DNA of 64,000 nucleotides from Ignavibacteriota bacterium. GTDB taxonomy: Bacteria; Bacteroidota; Ignavibacteria; UBA10030. Position numbers and translations under genes: made by a program. Shown piece after piece: positions 63,361 to 64,000 of the stretch. The notes beneath the pieces are model-generated. The model had not been told where the DNA came from. It saw nothing but the letters and a program-made list of their open reading frames with translations, and did not search any database. Location: the NCBI GenBank assembly GCA_003142475.1, contig PLMK01000017.1, forward strand, positions 1-64,000. The letters are read 5' to 3'. Within the stretch, counting starts at the first letter, position 1. Each line of letters opens with the position of its first letter.

Positions 63361-64000
63361 TCATTTATCGTTTAAAGCCGCAACGCCGGGAAGAACTTTT
63401 CCTTCTAAAAATTCTAAGGATGCTCCGCCGCCTGTTGAAACATGCGAAACAGCTTTATCGAGTCCGGCTTGCGCTATTGCCGACGCAGAATCTCCGCCGC
63501 CAACTACTGTAATCGCGCCCGACTTTGTTGCAATAGCTAACGCTTGAGCGACGGCGGTAGTTCCTTTTGAAAAATTCGACATTTCGAACACACCCATCGG
63601 CCCATTCCATACTACCGTTTTCGCTTTCACGATTTCGTCGTTGTACATTTTTATAGTCTCTGGACCAATATCCATTCCCATCCAATCGGCCGGAATTGCG
63701 TTGATCTTCACTATCTTTGTCGCCGCCGCATTGTCAAACTTATCGGATACAACACAATCGACCGGCAATATTAATCTCACGTTTTTCTCTTTAGCTTCAT
63801 CAAGAATTTTCTTTGCCAAATCGACTTTATCTGCTTCTAATAATGATTTGCCGATTTCCAATCCTTGCGCTTTGTAAAACGTGAACATCATTCCACCGCC
63901 AATGAGCAGTGCATCTACTTTGTTCATAAGATTTTGGATGACATCAATCTTGCCGGATATTTTTGCACCGCCAATGATTGCAACGTATGGCTTAGCCGGA
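63361..64000 (-). CDS. pgk: Phosphoglycerate kinase, 3' part
   Basis: The C-terminal ~212 residues of phosphoglycerate kinase; the 5' part lies beyond the window. The frame stays open to the edge: upstream of the ATG at 63927 it reads [20 protein letters not shown], so that ATG is internal. Nucleotide-site blocks [32 protein letters not shown] and [14 protein letters not shown] are intact. The enzyme makes ATP from 1,3-bisphosphoglycerate in glycolysis. Product length to the stop at 63361 is normal. Confidence 0.96.
   Translation of the reverse strand, partial: PAKPYVAIIGGAKISGKIDVIQNLMNKVDALLIGGGMMFTFYKAQGLEIGKSLLEADKVDLAKKILDEAKEKNVRLILPVDCVVSDKFDNAAATKIVKINAIPADWMGMDIGPETIKMYNDEIVKAKTVVWNGPMGVFEMSNFSKGTTAVAQALAIATKSGAITVVGGGDSASAIAQAGLDKAVSHVSTGGGASLEFLEGKVLPGVAALNDK

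Overview
The window looks like chromosomal DNA from a free-living member of the Ignavibacteria/Chlorobi side of the Bacteroidota; this placement is an inference. Support: two secreted proteins end in a type IX secretion sorting domain with the NYPNPFNP motif (22 and 58-60 kb). Families common in that group occur here: DUF2807, DUF2007, a PUR-alpha-like DUF3276 protein, a DUF6051 hydrolase and a four-helix-bundle S23-like protein. The groESL promoter is a standard TTGACT-N17-TATATT over a perfect CIRCE operator, not the -33/-7 type of the class Bacteroidia. There are no phage genes, intact transposases or CRISPR arrays.

Layout. 0-2.1 kb: a histidine kinase/response regulator pair whose regulator is cut by a foldback sequence at the window edge. 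2.5-8.4 kb: a secreted GH3 glycosidase with a PA14 insert, a DUF2807 lipoprotein, a patatin phospholipase coupled to an unknown exported protein, and a SpoU-type RNA methyltransferase. 8.6-11.4 kb: the three-gene proton-translocating transhydrogenase operon. 11.4-19.4 kb: a YiaK/DlgD-type dehydrogenase, a cold-shock gene with a long leader, an aldo/keto reductase, a GT22-like membrane glycosyltransferase, a beta-phosphoglucomutase-like HAD and an M13 peptidase. 19.5-25.6 kb: a LysA-like decarboxylase, a cupin, a GH5 glycanase with a T9SS tail, tRNA-Arg(TCT), a broken cyclic-nucleotide-binding gene and a GT9 glycosyltransferase.

25.8-34.9 kb is one dense plus-strand run: a HisA-like protein without the usual catalytic aspartates, a PfkB kinase, DapD, an RmlD-like reductase, SerS, two ABC exporter half-transporters that look like an asymmetric heterodimer, and a DnaQ-like exonuclease. 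A PAS/PAS/kinase/receiver hybrid follows. 37.5-42.4 kb (minus) holds the classic tilS-hpt-ftsH cluster ending in a polyprenol-kinase-like gene. 42.5-50.2 kb holds a DUF6051 hydrolase, a double-PUR protein, an FGE-like protein and two tandem OmpA-like paralogues flanked by two diverged copies of the groL terminator region, then groESL.

50.3-53.1 kb: an ECF sigma factor/anti-sigma pair facing a small membrane-protein gene, with two matching ECF-like promoters back to back between them; then a MITE-like element and a beta-barrel protein. 53.2-64 kb (minus): aldehyde dehydrogenase, short-chain dehydrogenase, lipocalin, pyrimidine-dimer glycosylase, thioredoxin, Spy-like protein, a large Asp-box repeat protein with a T9SS tail, ispG, a rhomboid protease, an S23-like protein and the 3' part of pgk, which runs off the edge.

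Most of the window is housekeeping. The parts least explained by known biology are the HisA-like/PfkB/DapD/RmlD operon, the divergent ECF promoter pair, the island between the duplicated terminators, and several structured or repeated intergenic segments.
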